Of a DNA stretch of 64,000 nucleotides, positions 51,940-61,290 are shown in pieces. Source of the DNA: Parafrankia irregularis (GTDB lineage: Bacteria; Actinomycetota; Actinomycetes; Frankiales; Frankiaceae). The stretch is from the NCBI RefSeq assembly GCF_001536285.1, contig NZ_FAOZ01000030.1, forward strand, positions 46,658 to 110,657. Direction: 5' to 3'. Position numbers and translations under genes: made by a program. Each line of letters begins with the position of its first letter. The stretch's first letter is position 1. The notes beneath the pieces were generated by a model. That model was not told the origin of the DNA, made no database searches, and worked only from the letters and a program-made list of their open reading frames with translations.

Positions 51940-54900
51940 TCAGCCGCCGACGTGCACGAAGGCGGCCCAGACCGACGGGTAGGCCGGGTAGCGGGCGCGC
52001 AACGCCACGGTCGTGGCGTGCAGTGCCGGTTGCACGCGGTCCGTCGAATAACCGCCGTCGGGGAAGACACGGTCGTAGAAGGCCGCGACCGCGCGCCGAG
52101 CCGGTCGGTCGGGGACGGGCCAGAGGGTCGCCACCACGTGTCGGTAGCCGGCGAGCTGACATGCGGCGGCCAGGTGGATGGCTTCGTCGGTCAGACGCTG
52201 GCCTGGCCGCGCCGTGGAACATGCCGACAACACCGCCAACTCGGCGTCGTCCAGCCGAAGCCGGGCCAGATCGACCACGCGCAGCGGCTCGGTCTCGTGG
52301 TCGTGCAGCAGCAGGCGGCTCGCCGAGGGATCAGTCGCGTCGCTGTAGCCGTGACAGGCGAAATGCACCCACCGCGCCGCCGGCAGCGCCGCCAGCACGG
52401 CCTGGCGGGTCGCGGCCGGACCGGTCAACACCTGAACCCGGTCCGACAGCTGGTTCGCCAGGCGGTCGGTCTCGGCCCGCGCGCTGCGGAGGTCGGCGGC
52501 ACCCGGCGTGAACGGCATCGACACCGCAAGCATTGACTCCGACCGTGCCGACCCTTCGCCGAGGTCCCTCACCGGACGGCGACGGCGAGAGTGCGTCAAC
52601 GCACGGACGGTCGGTGTGTAGGACGAGTACACCCGGTCCATCACGGTTGCCGGCACGGGTTCGTCCCGAGTCTCATGACGGCCCGCCGCGTGCAGCGGCA
52701 GGAAGGACAACAGCCCAGACGGACACCACCACAGCCGTGGCCAGGGGGTTCCGTCAGCTGGCCGGCCCGTCGCGCCGATCCGCTCCAGTACCGGCTCGGC
52801 GAGGACGTCCCACAACCAGGCCAACATCGCGTTCACTTGAGCCTCCGCCGACGGCCAGTCGTCGCCGAGCGGTATCTCGTCGTCCAGCACGGCCAGGAAT
52901 TCGTTCACCCGCTGCTCGACGGCCTCCGGTGTCAGCTCGCCGAGCGACACCGCTTCGACCGCGCCGGCTGCATCGATGATCAGCGCCTGCGACCCGAACC
53001 GGGACACGACCACGATCACGACCATGCCGTCAGCGGCCGCTTCGGCCAGCTCGCGCAGCTGCGGGGGTCGCAGGAAGCGATCGAAGCCCGGCAACGCACG
53101 AACCTGCGTGATCAGCTGTTCGAAGGTGTCCGCGAGCTGCGGGCGTCGTGTCCTGTCGGCGAAGTCGAGGTCTTCCCGCAGCGCGGCGAACCGTTCGGCC
53201 AGCCCCGGATGCTGCTCGGCCAACGCGGTCAGGTCGGTGCGAGTGTCCAGGGCCTGACCGAGCAGCACCCCGCGGCCTTGCTCGAACAGCTCGACCGCCC
53301 GCTGGAGCTGGCCGGCGTGAACGCAGCACGCCGCTGCCTCCGACCCCAACTCACCCAACGTGTCGAGGAGATGTTCCTGGTCACTGCGGGCAAGCCTGCG
53401 CGGGGCCACTTGTCCGAGCAGCTCGGACGCGACGGTGTACCCGGCCACCGCCGCCCCCCAGCGTTCGCCGAGCGCGCTCGCCCTGCCCCAGCCCCGGGCC
53501 GCCTCGGTACGAGTCCGCGGCGACGCGACCGCGACCGCAGCGGCCTGGCGGCCGGCACGCTCGGCTGTCGTCAGGTCGGCCGTGTTCCCGCAGTGTTCGT
53601 AGCGCACCTGCGAGGCGAGGCCCAGGTTGGACAGGTACATCGCCTGGTCCGGATGTCCGTCGGGGACGGCGGCGACGGCGTCCCGGCTGGCAGCAATCGC
53701 CTCGTCGAGGTCGGCGGGCCGCTTGACCAGGTCAAACCTGATCTGCAACGCCAGGCCCAGGTTGGACAGGTACATCGCCCGGTCCGGATGGTCCGCGGCT
53801 ACGTCGATGACGGCGGCCACAGCGCCTCGCGCGACGTCGACCGCCTCGTCCAGATCAGCCAGGCTGCCGGTCCGTTCGCAGCTGACCTGTAGTGCCAGCC
53901 CAAGATTGGACAGGTACTTGGCTCGGTCGGGATGTCCGGCCGGGGTAGAGGAGGCGGCGGCCCGGAGGACCGTCAACGCCTCGTCCAGGTTGGCGAGGTC
54001 TCCGGTGCGTTCAGTCCGACTCTCCAACGCGGTGCCGAGGTTGGACAGGTACCGGGCCTGTCTGGTGTGCCTGGCATAACCGTCCGGGACGACGGCGACC
54101 GCGACTCGACCGGCGATGATCGCCTCGTCCAGGTCGGCGAGAACCCCGAGACGGGCGAAGCGCGCGTGCAACGTCCCGCACAGGTTGCCCGACGTCCCGG
54201 CTCGGTGGTGGCCGTCCCCGGCTGCGGCGACCGCCGCTCGGCCGACGGTGACCGCCTCGTCGAGGTCGGCGAGGTCGCCAGTCCGATCGAACCGACGTTC
54301 GAGCGTAAGACCGAGGTTGGACAGATGCATGGCCCGGTCGGGATGGTCCACCGTTGCCGTGGCCAGTAGATCGAGGGCCCGCCGGCCGGCATCGGCCGCT
54401 TCGTTCAGGTCAGCCAGCCCCCCGGCTCGCGCACATCGGGCCTCCAGCGCGGCACCAAGGTTTGAAAGGTAGCGGGCACGCGAGCCGAGATCAGTGCTGG
54501 CCGAGGCACCTGCGGTCGCCATCCGCAGGGCGCGGACGGCCTCGTCGACGTCTGCCATGTCGCCGACGAGCTCGAACCGGGTCTGCAGTGTGGTGGCGAG
54601 ATTGAACAGGTAGTGCCCACGGCCGGGAAAGTCTGGGGCGACCACGTCGACCGCGGCTCGGCAGATCTCGACCGCTTCGTCGAGATCCGAGCGCTCTCCA
54701 GCGTGGTCGAACCGGGCCAGCACGGCGAGGCCGAGGTTGGACAAGCACGCGCCGTGGTCCTCGTGACTGGCTGGAAGGGCCGCCGCTGATGCCCGGCCAG
54801 CGCGCACAGCTGCTTCCAGGTCGGCCAGATCCCCGGCCACCTCGAAGCGGTTGCGCAGACTGTTCCCAAGATTGGCAAGGTACGTCCCACGATCAGTGGC

Positions 54901-55668
54901 ATCGGCCGGTGCATGCGCGACGGCCGACCGGCCTGCGATGATCGCGGCGTCCAGGTCCGCCCGGTTCCCGGTGAGCTCGAATCGGTACTGCAACGCTCCG
55001 CAGAGATTGGACAGTGCGCCGGGGTCGTCGGGACGCAGGTCGACCGAGGCGCGGCCCGCGACCACGGCCTCGTCCAATCCGGCGACGTCGCCGCGGGCCG
55101 CCGACCACACCTGCAGCGCTCCACACAGACTGGAAAGACGGCCCGGACGGTCGGGGTGGTCCGCCGGCAGGGACGCGACCGCCCATCGATCAGCCTCGAC
55201 CGCCTCGTCCCAGTCGGCCAGGTCCCCGGTCTGCTCGAACCGGTCCCGCAGTGCGACCCCGAGCCCGGTGAGGTAGCGGTGCCGGGCGGCGTGGTCGTCG
55301 CCGGCCTCGACGACGGCCCCTTTGATCATCACGATCGCCTTGGCGAGGTCGGCGAGGTCTCCGCCGCGCCGGAACCGGGTACCCAACGCGCCGCCTAGGT
55401 TGTACAGCACCACGTCCCGGCCCGGGTAGCCCTCGGTAATCACTGTGGCCAACTGCCGGAACGCGTCGATCGCCGCGTCCAGCGTGGCGGTGTCGGCGGT
55501 GTGCAGCGCCGCCGAGAGTAACTCGGCCGCCTGGTCCAGGGCGGCCTGCAGGTCAGCTGGCCGCAGATGGCGTGGCGGCGACGCGCGTCGGGCGAGCCGC
55601 CGCCGTAGCCACTGTCCCGACCGCGCCCGTATCCAGGACGCCCATCGCGCGGCTGGAATGGTTGCCAT
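51940..55668 (-). CDS. TPR-CHAT protease 1 of the CATRA locus
   Basis: A 1242-aa protein. About 14 tandem TPR-like units occupy residues ~40-750, each like ADLDEAVEAxRxAVxxxPxxH followed by YLSNLGLALxxRFE. The C-terminal CHAT domain (~870-1242) is a caspase-fold peptidase with catalytic His1106 (HFACHGYSD) and Cys1150 (LAVLSACSTA). Both residues are intact. CHAT-TPR proteins act as sensors/proteases in bacterial conflict and cell-death systems; the TPR part probably receives the signal. ATG 55668 has GGGGG upstream; the in-frame GTG/ATG before it (55695) is less likely. Substrate unknown. Confidence 0.85.
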   Translation of the reverse strand: MATIPAARWASWIRARSGQWLRRRLARRASPPRHLRPADLQAALDQAAELLSAALHTADTATLDAAIDAFRQLATVITEGYPGRDVVLYNLGGALGTRFRRGGDLADLAKAIVMIKGAVVEAGDDHAARHRYLTGLGVALRDRFEQTGDLADWDEAVEADRWAVASLPADHPDRPGRLSSLCGALQVWSAARGDVAGLDEAVVAGRASVDLRPDDPGALSNLCGALQYRFELTGNRADLDAAIIAGRSAVAHAPADATDRGTYLANLGNSLRNRFEVAGDLADLEAAVRAGRASAAALPASHEDHGACLSNLGLAVLARFDHAGERSDLDEAVEICRAAVDVVAPDFPGRGHYLFNLATTLQTRFELVGDMADVDEAVRALRMATAGASASTDLGSRARYLSNLGAALEARCARAGGLADLNEAADAGRRALDLLATATVDHPDRAMHLSNLGLTLERRFDRTGDLADLDEAVTVGRAAVAAAGDGHHRAGTSGNLCGTLHARFARLGVLADLDEAIIAGRVAVAVVPDGYARHTRQARYLSNLGTALESRTERTGDLANLDEALTVLRAAASSTPAGHPDRAKYLSNLGLALQVSCERTGSLADLDEAVDVARGAVAAVIDVAADHPDRAMYLSNLGLALQIRFDLVKRPADLDEAIAASRDAVAAVPDGHPDQAMYLSNLGLASQVRYEHCGNTADLTTAERAGRQAAAVAVASPRTRTEAARGWGRASALGERWGAAVAGYTVASELLGQVAPRRLARSDQEHLLDTLGELGSEAAACCVHAGQLQRAVELFEQGRGVLLGQALDTRTDLTALAEQHPGLAERFAALREDLDFADRTRRPQLADTFEQLITQVRALPGFDRFLRPPQLRELAEAAADGMVVIVVVSRFGSQALIIDAAGAVEAVSLGELTPEAVEQRVNEFLAVLDDEIPLGDDWPSAEAQVNAMLAWLWDVLAEPVLERIGATGRPADGTPWPRLWWCPSGLLSFLPLHAAGRHETRDEPVPATVMDRVYSSYTPTVRALTHSRRRRPVRDLGEGSARSESMLAVSMPFTPGAADLRSARAETDRLANQLSDRVQVLTGPAATRQAVLAALPAARWVHFACHGYSDATDPSASRLLLHDHETEPLRVVDLARLRLDDAELAVLSACSTARPGQRLTDEAIHLAAACQLAGYRHVVATLWPVPDRPARRAVAAFYDRVFPDGGYSTDRVQPALHATTVALRARYPAYPSVWAAFVHVGG

Positions 55669-56352
55669 CCGATGCCCCCGAAACCCTCGACCCACGCGCC
55701 GCGAGCCCTCGACCGTGTCCTGAATGCTGCCGCCGGCCTGCCTCGCGGCCGGTTATGCCGAGTGCGGCAATCAAACGGTCGAACACCTCGGCCGGCGGTA
55801 ACCTCGCACCAGCCATTGCTCTGTATAAAGCGCGACTGGGCTTTGCTTGGCCGCTAGCTGTTGTTCGGTAACGGCAACGGCGGTGGCTGCGGGTTCGGCG
55901 AGCGGGGTGATGTCGTCGACCACTCACGCTCCCGATGCCAACGTTGCCGTCGCCCGCCGCTGCTACTGCCGTGTTCAGGATATTCCAGAGTTCTCCAGGA
56001 AGGCCGTTGCCCGCCAGCCGGGCGTGGTTCCGTGGCATCGATGCCCCGTCCGACGCTGTGCGGAGCAAACAGGCACGACGCCGACGAGGCGTACGTGACT
56101 GGTGCCGGGTGCGAGTCGATCGTCCGCCCGGGGCGCGGGTCCGCTTCTGCCACGGGGGGCCGAAGCGGACCCGCGCGTCGCGCACGGTGGACATAGTGGG
56201 CAGACGCTGGACGAAGTCAGCCCAGGTCGCGGAAGGCCGAATCGCCGGAGAAAGGTTCGCGACTGGCGCAGACGAGCCTTCTCACAGGTGGCACCTTCTC
56301 GGGAGAGTCGTTGGTCTCGGCGGGAAAGGCCACCGCGCCGCCACGGTTGTTC
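55669..56352. other. 684-bp gap between the two TPR-CHAT genes
   Basis: No intact gene. The minus strand contains a possible HTH remnant at 55741-55842. The rest gives only low-similarity Arg/Pro-rich translations. The segment around 55800-55870 is slightly AT-richer and may carry the promoter of the downstream TPR-CHAT gene. Confidence 0.5.
55741..55842 (-). pseudogene. Possible remnant of an XRE-type HTH
   Basis: A minus-strand frame reads SRALYRAMAGARLPPAEVFD then RLIAALGITGREAG. This resembles the second half of the HTH found at the start of many actinomycete NB-ARC and CHAT regulators (SRAL..G.RLP..EV...LV.ALG). No start with a ribosome site and no downstream domain accompany it. The stretch is too short for certainty. 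Confidence 0.25.
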
Positions 56353-59300
56353 TCAGCCACCGACGTGCACGAATGCGGACCAGATCGAGGGATATTCCGG
56401 ATATCGTCCGCGCAGCGCCAGGGCCGCTGCATGTACTGCCGCCGGCGCCGCGCCGGCGCGGCATTCACCGTTCGCGATGACGCGATCGTAGATCGCGGTG
56501 ACGGCCCTCTGGGTGGGCCGGTCTGGGACGGGCCATAGGGCCGCGACCACATGCCGGTAGCCGGCGAGCTGGAACGCCGAGGCCAGATGGATGGCCTCGT
56601 CGGTCAGCCGGGTCCCGGGACGGGCTGTGGAACAGGCCGAAAGCACAGCCAGCTCGACATCGTCCAGGCGCAGCCGTGCGATGTCCAGGACGGTCAGTGG
56701 CCTTTCCCGGTGGTCGTGCAGCAACAGCGCGCTGGCCGACGGATTGGTGAGATCGGCGGCGGTGTGGCACGCGAAATGGGCCCATCGAGCGCCCGGGAGC
56801 GCGGCAACGACCCTTTGGTAGGTTGCCTCTGTACCCGTCAGTACTTCGACATGGCCGGGAAGCCGCTGTTGCAGCCCGGCCACCTCCTTACCGGCACCGG
56901 TCAGGTCTGACTCGCCTTCGGTGACGGGCATTGCCAACGCCACGACACGCAACGGTGAGCGGCTCGGTCCCGCGCCGTCCGTGCCGGCACCGGCAGGAGG
57001 CCGGCGCGCATGCGCCAACGCGCGAACGGTCGAGGTGTAGGAGCAGACGGCTCGGTCCAGGACTCCTGCCGGAGGATTGCCGCTGGAGCCGGCTCGGGCC
57101 GCGGCGTGTAATGGCAGCAACGACAGGAGCCCGCTGGGACACCACCACAACCGGGGCCAAGACGCATGTTCCCCGGGAGAGTCGGTGATCCCCAACTGCG
57201 CCAGCACCGGCCCGGCGACCGTGTCCCACAACCACCCCAGTATCCCGGTCAGCCGCTGCTCGGCCGTCGTCGAGGGCACCTGCGCCACCACGTCGAGAAG
57301 TGCGTCGACATGTGCGGCGACCGCCTGCGGGGTCAGGTCAGGCAGCTGTAGGACGGTCACGCCGTCAGGCCGTACGAGCAAGGCATGTGAGCCGAAGCGG
57401 GAGACGTTGACGACAATGATCGGGCCCTCGGCTGCCATCGCTCTCAGCTCGGCGGCGGCGGGCGGACGAAGGAATCGCTCGAAACCCGGCACATCCCGGA
57501 TCTCGTCGATCGTCTGCTCGAACGCCGCGGCCGCCTCTCTTCGCACCACGGTCTGGCGCTCGGGATCCGGAGCGGTGTGGTTCCGCGTGAACTCGTCCGA
57601 CGTCAGGGCCAAGTGCGTGTCGACCCGGTCGAGGTCTGCCCGCAGCGCGGTGAACCGTTTCGCCAGTTCCGAGCGTACGCCGGCGAGCGCGGTCAGGTCG
57701 GTGCGAGTGTCCAGCGCCTGTCCGAGCAGCACGCCCCGCCCCTGCTCGAACAACTCCAGCGCCCGGTCGACTTGGCCGGCGCGGACGCACGCCGCAGCAG
57801 CGTCCGCGCCCAGGCCGCCCAACTCGGTGAGCAGGTGCTCCTGGTCGCCGCGGGCAAGGCTGCGCGGGGCCAGCCGTCCCAGCAGGTCGGCGGCGGCCGC
57901 GAATCCCTCGACCGCCTCGTCCCACCGCTGCCCGTCGCCGGCGATCCGCCCCCACGCGCGCGCGGCCCGCGCGCGTATTCGAGGCGAGGCCGTCAGTAGG
58001 CGCGTGCCCGTCCGCGCCGCGTCGAGCGCGGCGTCCAGGTCCGTCGGATCACCCGTAAGTCTGAAGCGGGCGGCCAGCACGACACTGGTGTTCATCAGGT
58101 ACGCGGCGCGATCTGGATGGTCCTGCTCGGCGCAGTCGACGGCGGCCCGCCCGGCCTCGATCGCGGCTTCCAGATCGGCCACGCTGCCGGTGCGCTCGAA
58201 CCTTGCGCGCAGGTCGGCACACAGGTTGGAGCGAAGGCCAGCGAGATCCGGATGATCGTCGGGGGTGGCGTCCATGGCGGCTCGGCTGGCCTCGATCGCG
58301 GCGTCAAGATCGTCGATGCGGCCGGCGAACCCGTACCGGGTCCGCAGCGCGAGGCCAAGGCCGGAGAGGTAGACGGCCCGGTCGGGGTGATCGCCGGGGG
58401 TCGCATTCACCGCGGCCTGGCAGGCGACGATGGCGGCGTCGAGGTCGGAGGCCACCGCCGTCCGCCCAAATCGGACCGTCAGCGCGTTGCCCAGGGTCGA
58501 CGAGTACCTGGCGTACTGCGCGTGATCGTCGACGGTGGCCGCGACCGCGGCGTGGGCGGCCTCGATCGCGGCGTCGAGGTCGGCGGATGTTCCGGTCCGT
58601 TCAAACCGTGAGCGCAGAGCCATGCCAAGGTTGGTCTCGTACCCGGCCCGGTCGGGGTGGTCCCGGGGAGTGGCGGCGACCGCGGCTCGTCCGGTGTCGA
58701 TCGCCGCGTCGAGGTCGGCCGTTCGGCCTCGCCGCCGGAACTGGGCGCGCAGCGCGGCGCCGAGGTTGGCCAGATACATCGGACGGTCTCGGTGGCCTGA
58801 TGGGGTGGCGTCGACGGCCGCCTGGCCGGCGTGGACCGCGTCGTCGAGGTCGGTCGTCCCGCCGGTGCGCTCGTACCGGCCACGCAGCGCGATACCGAGA
58901 TTGGACTGTAGACCCGCCAGGTCGGGGTCGTCGGGTGCGGTGGAGGCGACCGCGGCGCGGCCGGCGTCGATCGCGGCGGACAGGTCCGCGAGCGTGCCGG
59001 TGCGCTCGTAGCGGGCTCGCAGGGAGTTGCCGAGGTTGGACAGGTACCGGGCGCGGTAGGGGTCGTCAGGCGCGGCGGCGTCGACGACTGCCTGGCCGGC
59101 ATCGATCGCGTCGTTGATGTCCGCGATCGACTGGGTGCGCTCGAATCTGTAGGTCAGGGCGAGGATGAGGTTCGACAGACGCCCGGCCCAGGCGGGGTCG
59201 TTGGGCGAGGTGGCGGTGACGGCGGCCTGGCCGGCGTCGATCGCGGCGGACAGGTCCGCGAGCGTGCCGGTGCGCTCGTAGCGGGTTCGCAGCGTGTTGC

Positions 59301-59577
59301 CGAGGTTGGACAGATATCGGGCGCGATGGGGGTGGCCGGGCGGGGCGGCGTCGACGGCTTTCTGGCCGGCCGCGACCGCAGCGTCGAGGTCCGCGATCGC
59401 GTCGGTGTGCTCGAATCTGAGTGCGAGAGTGAGGCCGAGATCCGACAGTCGCCCCGGTTCGTCGGATGCCTGCCGCTCGTGGCCGCGTGGGCCTGGCGTG
59501 TCGCCGTCTGGGAGCGGTGCGGGAGGCCGCCCGCTCCCCGCCGTGGCGTTGTCCGGTGGCTCCATCTGATGCCCCAT
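56353..59577 (-). CDS. TPR-CHAT protease 2 of the CATRA locus
   Basis: A 1074-aa paralogue of the 51940-55668 protein. Residues ~40-560 hold about 11 TPR-like units (ADLDAAIDAGRAAVAATxxDH, YLSNLGNTLRTRYERTGTLA). The C-terminal CHAT domain has catalytic His938 and Cys982 (LSACSTA) intact. The motif after the His is HFACHT rather than HFACHG, a small active-site difference from protein 1. The two share the same last ~90 residues almost block for block. The start is ATG 59577, or ATG 59565 behind GGGG. As the outermost gene of the locus it may be a duplicated second protease with a different sensor array. Confidence 0.83.
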   Translation of the reverse strand: MGHQMEPPDNATAGSGRPPAPLPDGDTPGPRGHERQASDEPGRLSDLGLTLALRFEHTDAIADLDAAVAAGQKAVDAAPPGHPHRARYLSNLGNTLRTRYERTGTLADLSAAIDAGQAAVTATSPNDPAWAGRLSNLILALTYRFERTQSIADINDAIDAGQAVVDAAAPDDPYRARYLSNLGNSLRARYERTGTLADLSAAIDAGRAAVASTAPDDPDLAGLQSNLGIALRGRYERTGGTTDLDDAVHAGQAAVDATPSGHRDRPMYLANLGAALRAQFRRRGRTADLDAAIDTGRAAVAATPRDHPDRAGYETNLGMALRSRFERTGTSADLDAAIEAAHAAVAATVDDHAQYARYSSTLGNALTVRFGRTAVASDLDAAIVACQAAVNATPGDHPDRAVYLSGLGLALRTRYGFAGRIDDLDAAIEASRAAMDATPDDHPDLAGLRSNLCADLRARFERTGSVADLEAAIEAGRAAVDCAEQDHPDRAAYLMNTSVVLAARFRLTGDPTDLDAALDAARTGTRLLTASPRIRARAARAWGRIAGDGQRWDEAVEGFAAAADLLGRLAPRSLARGDQEHLLTELGGLGADAAAACVRAGQVDRALELFEQGRGVLLGQALDTRTDLTALAGVRSELAKRFTALRADLDRVDTHLALTSDEFTRNHTAPDPERQTVVRREAAAAFEQTIDEIRDVPGFERFLRPPAAAELRAMAAEGPIIVVNVSRFGSHALLVRPDGVTVLQLPDLTPQAVAAHVDALLDVVAQVPSTTAEQRLTGILGWLWDTVAGPVLAQLGITDSPGEHASWPRLWWCPSGLLSLLPLHAAARAGSSGNPPAGVLDRAVCSYTSTVRALAHARRPPAGAGTDGAGPSRSPLRVVALAMPVTEGESDLTGAGKEVAGLQQRLPGHVEVLTGTEATYQRVVAALPGARWAHFACHTAADLTNPSASALLLHDHRERPLTVLDIARLRLDDVELAVLSACSTARPGTRLTDEAIHLASAFQLAGYRHVVAALWPVPDRPTQRAVTAIYDRVIANGECRAGAAPAAVHAAALALRGRYPEYPSIWSAFVHVGG

Positions 59578-60032
59578 CGTCCGATCGTTCCTGCGGAACA
59601 GACATACACCGATCCGAGCCTGATCCGGAGCCCGCAGATCTGAGGATCTTCGTCGTCCTGGGCGACCGCGGTCCTCAGATCTTGCCCGGCAGCTGCGGCG
59701 GCCCGAAGCTCGGGATGCTGCTACACGCTCCCGCGCGGCCACAATCCTCGGGCTCTCCCCAGGCATCGGCCGGCAGGGAGCCGGCACGCTCGCGTTGCGA
59801 GCGTTCTGGTCGTTGATCGGCGGTGGCGGTGGCGGTGGTCTGCCCGGGATGCCACGGGGAGTCCAGGTGTGATCTGCGTCGGCCTTATGCGACACGTGGA
59901 GATCGCCGCCAGGCTCGGGGAGCCACTCTCGTAGTGTGCACGGCAATCACGTTCGGTGATTATTCGTGTGCTGATGAGGTCGGATGGTCCGCTCTCTGGT
60001 CCCATCCGGCAGCAGAGAGAGGCAGTGTCGTC
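59578..60032. other. 455-bp divergent gap with an inverted repeat
   Basis: No recognised gene. It lies between the leftward TPR-CHAT gene and the rightward NmrA-like gene. Bases 59945-59961 contain AATCAC-GTTCG-GTGATT, an inverted repeat with 6-bp arms in an AT-richer patch 72 bp before the NmrA-like start. Confidence 0.5.
59945..59961. promoter_or_regulatory. Inverted-repeat operator candidate before the NmrA-like gene
   Basis: AATCAC and GTGATT flank GTTCG. The dyad sits in the lowest-G+C patch of the gap, where a promoter is expected. No regulator is encoded next to it, so the binding protein is unknown. Confidence 0.3.
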
Positions 60033-60920
60033 ATGGTCGGTGGTGGCAGGGATGTCGTTCTGGTGACAGGAGCGACGGGTAACCAGGGTGGTGCGGTCGC
60101 GGCGCGGCTGCTCGCCGACGGCTGGGCGGTGCGGGCGCTGACGCGCGACCCAACGGGAGCGGCGGCCCGCCGGCTCGCCGACCGGGGTGCGGAGATCGTG
60201 ATCGGCGATCTCGCCGACCCGCAGTCTCTGGACGTGGCGGCGAAGGGCGTCCACGGGGTGTTCAGTGTCCAGCGGGGGGCGCTCGGCTATCCGCCCGTGC
60301 CGTTCGCGGAAGAGGTCGCCTGGGGTCGCAACGTGGCCGACGCGGCGGCGCGGGCCGGTGTCCGTCACGTGGTCCACGCCTCGGCGGCGGGCGTGGGGCC
60401 GGCGGCTCCGCGGGCGCTGGCGAGCAAGTGGGAGATCGAGGAGTACCTGCGCGGCAGCGGGCTGCCGGTGACGATCCTGCGGCCGGTGTCGTTCATGGAG
60501 AACTACGCCTCGCCGGCGTTCGGCGTGCAGACCGGCACGCTTGCGAGCCCGTTCGCGCCGGACGTCGCCGAGCAGCTCATCGCCCTCGACGACATCGGCG
60601 CGTTCGTCGCGCTCGCCTTCGCCGATCCCGCCCGGTTCGCGGAGCGGACCCTCGCGATCGCCGGCGATGAGCTGCGCCCCGCCGAGACGGCGCGGGCACT
60701 GAGTCGGGCCACCGGCCGCGACATCGGTCACGTGCAGCTGCCCGTCGACGTGGTCCGCGCGGCGAACGAGGACTTCGCCGACGCGGTGGCCTTCGTCAAC
60801 GACCGTGGCGGCTACGGTGCCGACATCGCGACCGCTCGGGCGCTGCACCCGGAGCTGATGACGTTCGAGACCTGGCTGGAGCGTCGAGGCGCCGCGCTGG
60901 TGGCCGCCCTGTTCGACTGA
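60033..60920 (+). CDS. NmrA-like NAD(P)-binding protein
   Basis: A 295-aa atypical SDR of the NmrA/HSCARG type. The dinucleotide motif is LVTGATGNQGGAVAARLL (residues ~8-25, TGATGNQG), then VRALTRDP, and later RHVVHASAAGVGP, where the usual catalytic Tyr-x3-Lys is absent and the ASKWEIEEYL segment (Lys) remains. NmrA-like proteins usually sense NADP redox state or reduce quinones. The ATG at 60033 has GAGAGAGG about 10 nt upstream; the in-frame start at 59823 was rejected for lack of homology. A 17-bp tandem repeat begins at its stop codon. Confidence 0.85.
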   Translation: MVGGGRDVVLVTGATGNQGGAVAARLLADGWAVRALTRDPTGAAARRLADRGAEIVIGDLADPQSLDVAAKGVHGVFSVQRGALGYPPVPFAEEVAWGRNVADAAARAGVRHVVHASAAGVGPAAPRALASKWEIEEYLRGSGLPVTILRPVSFMENYASPAFGVQTGTLASPFAPDVAEQLIALDDIGAFVALAFADPARFAERTLAIAGDELRPAETARALSRATGRDIGHVQLPVDVVRAANEDFADAVAFVNDRGGYGADIATARALHPELMTFETWLERRGAALVAALFD

Positions 60921-60984
60921 CCGCTCGGTTCGACTGACCGCTCGGTTCGACCGACCGCTCGGTTCGGCTGGTCGCCCGGTTCGG
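60917..60984. repeat. Four 17-bp tandem repeats after the NmrA-like gene
   Basis: CTGACCGCTCGGTTCGA occurs twice exactly (60917-60933, 60934-60950), then twice with drift (60951-60967, 60968-60984). The first copy includes the gene's stop codon, so the array grew at its very end. It may act as a variable-number locus. Confidence 0.9.
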
Positions 60985-61161
60985 TTGAGCGCCCTGCTCG
61001 AGTAGCCGCGGGTCCGGGCCCGCACCACCTGCTCGGCCGGTCAACGTCCATCAGGGCGTGTTCTGGATCACTTTCCTACTTCTTGACTCGACAAGGTGTG
61101 TTTACGCAGAGTGCTTTCCTGGGCCGCATTTCGACATGTCGGCCGGGAAGGGACGGGACCC

Positions 61162-61272
61162 ATGCCCGATTCCACTCCGCTCCATCTCGCCGTCGCGCTC
61201 GACGGGGCGGGGTGGCACCCTGCACCCCGCCCCGCCAACCGCTGCGCCGACGCCGACATCGCCGCCGTCTGA
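61162..61272 (+). pseudogene. Relic: N-terminal stub of an LLM flavin monooxygenase
   Basis: ATG 61162, behind GGGAAGGGA, starts MPDSTPLHLAVALDGAGWHP, which is the typical N-terminus of NtaA/SnaA/DszA-type flavin monooxygenases (LHLAVALDGAGWHPAAWRE). After that the frame diverges and stops at 61272, 36 codons in. The intact monooxygenase begins 19 bp later with a different N-terminus, so this is probably the stump of a second paralogue lost by deletion. A short regulatory ORF is the alternative, because an 11-bp hairpin overlaps it. Confidence 0.55.
61204..61233 (+). promoter_or_regulatory. Strong GC hairpin upstream of the LLM monooxygenase
   Basis: GGGGCGGGGTG (61204-61214) pairs exactly with CACCCCGCCCC (61223-61233) across an 8-nt loop. 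It is followed not by a T-run but by GCCAACCG, so it is either an attenuator-like element or a T-less terminator. It lies within the 36-codon stub and 57 nt before the monooxygenase start. Confidence 0.4.
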
Positions 61273-61290
61273 CTCCGAAGGGCCGCCCTC

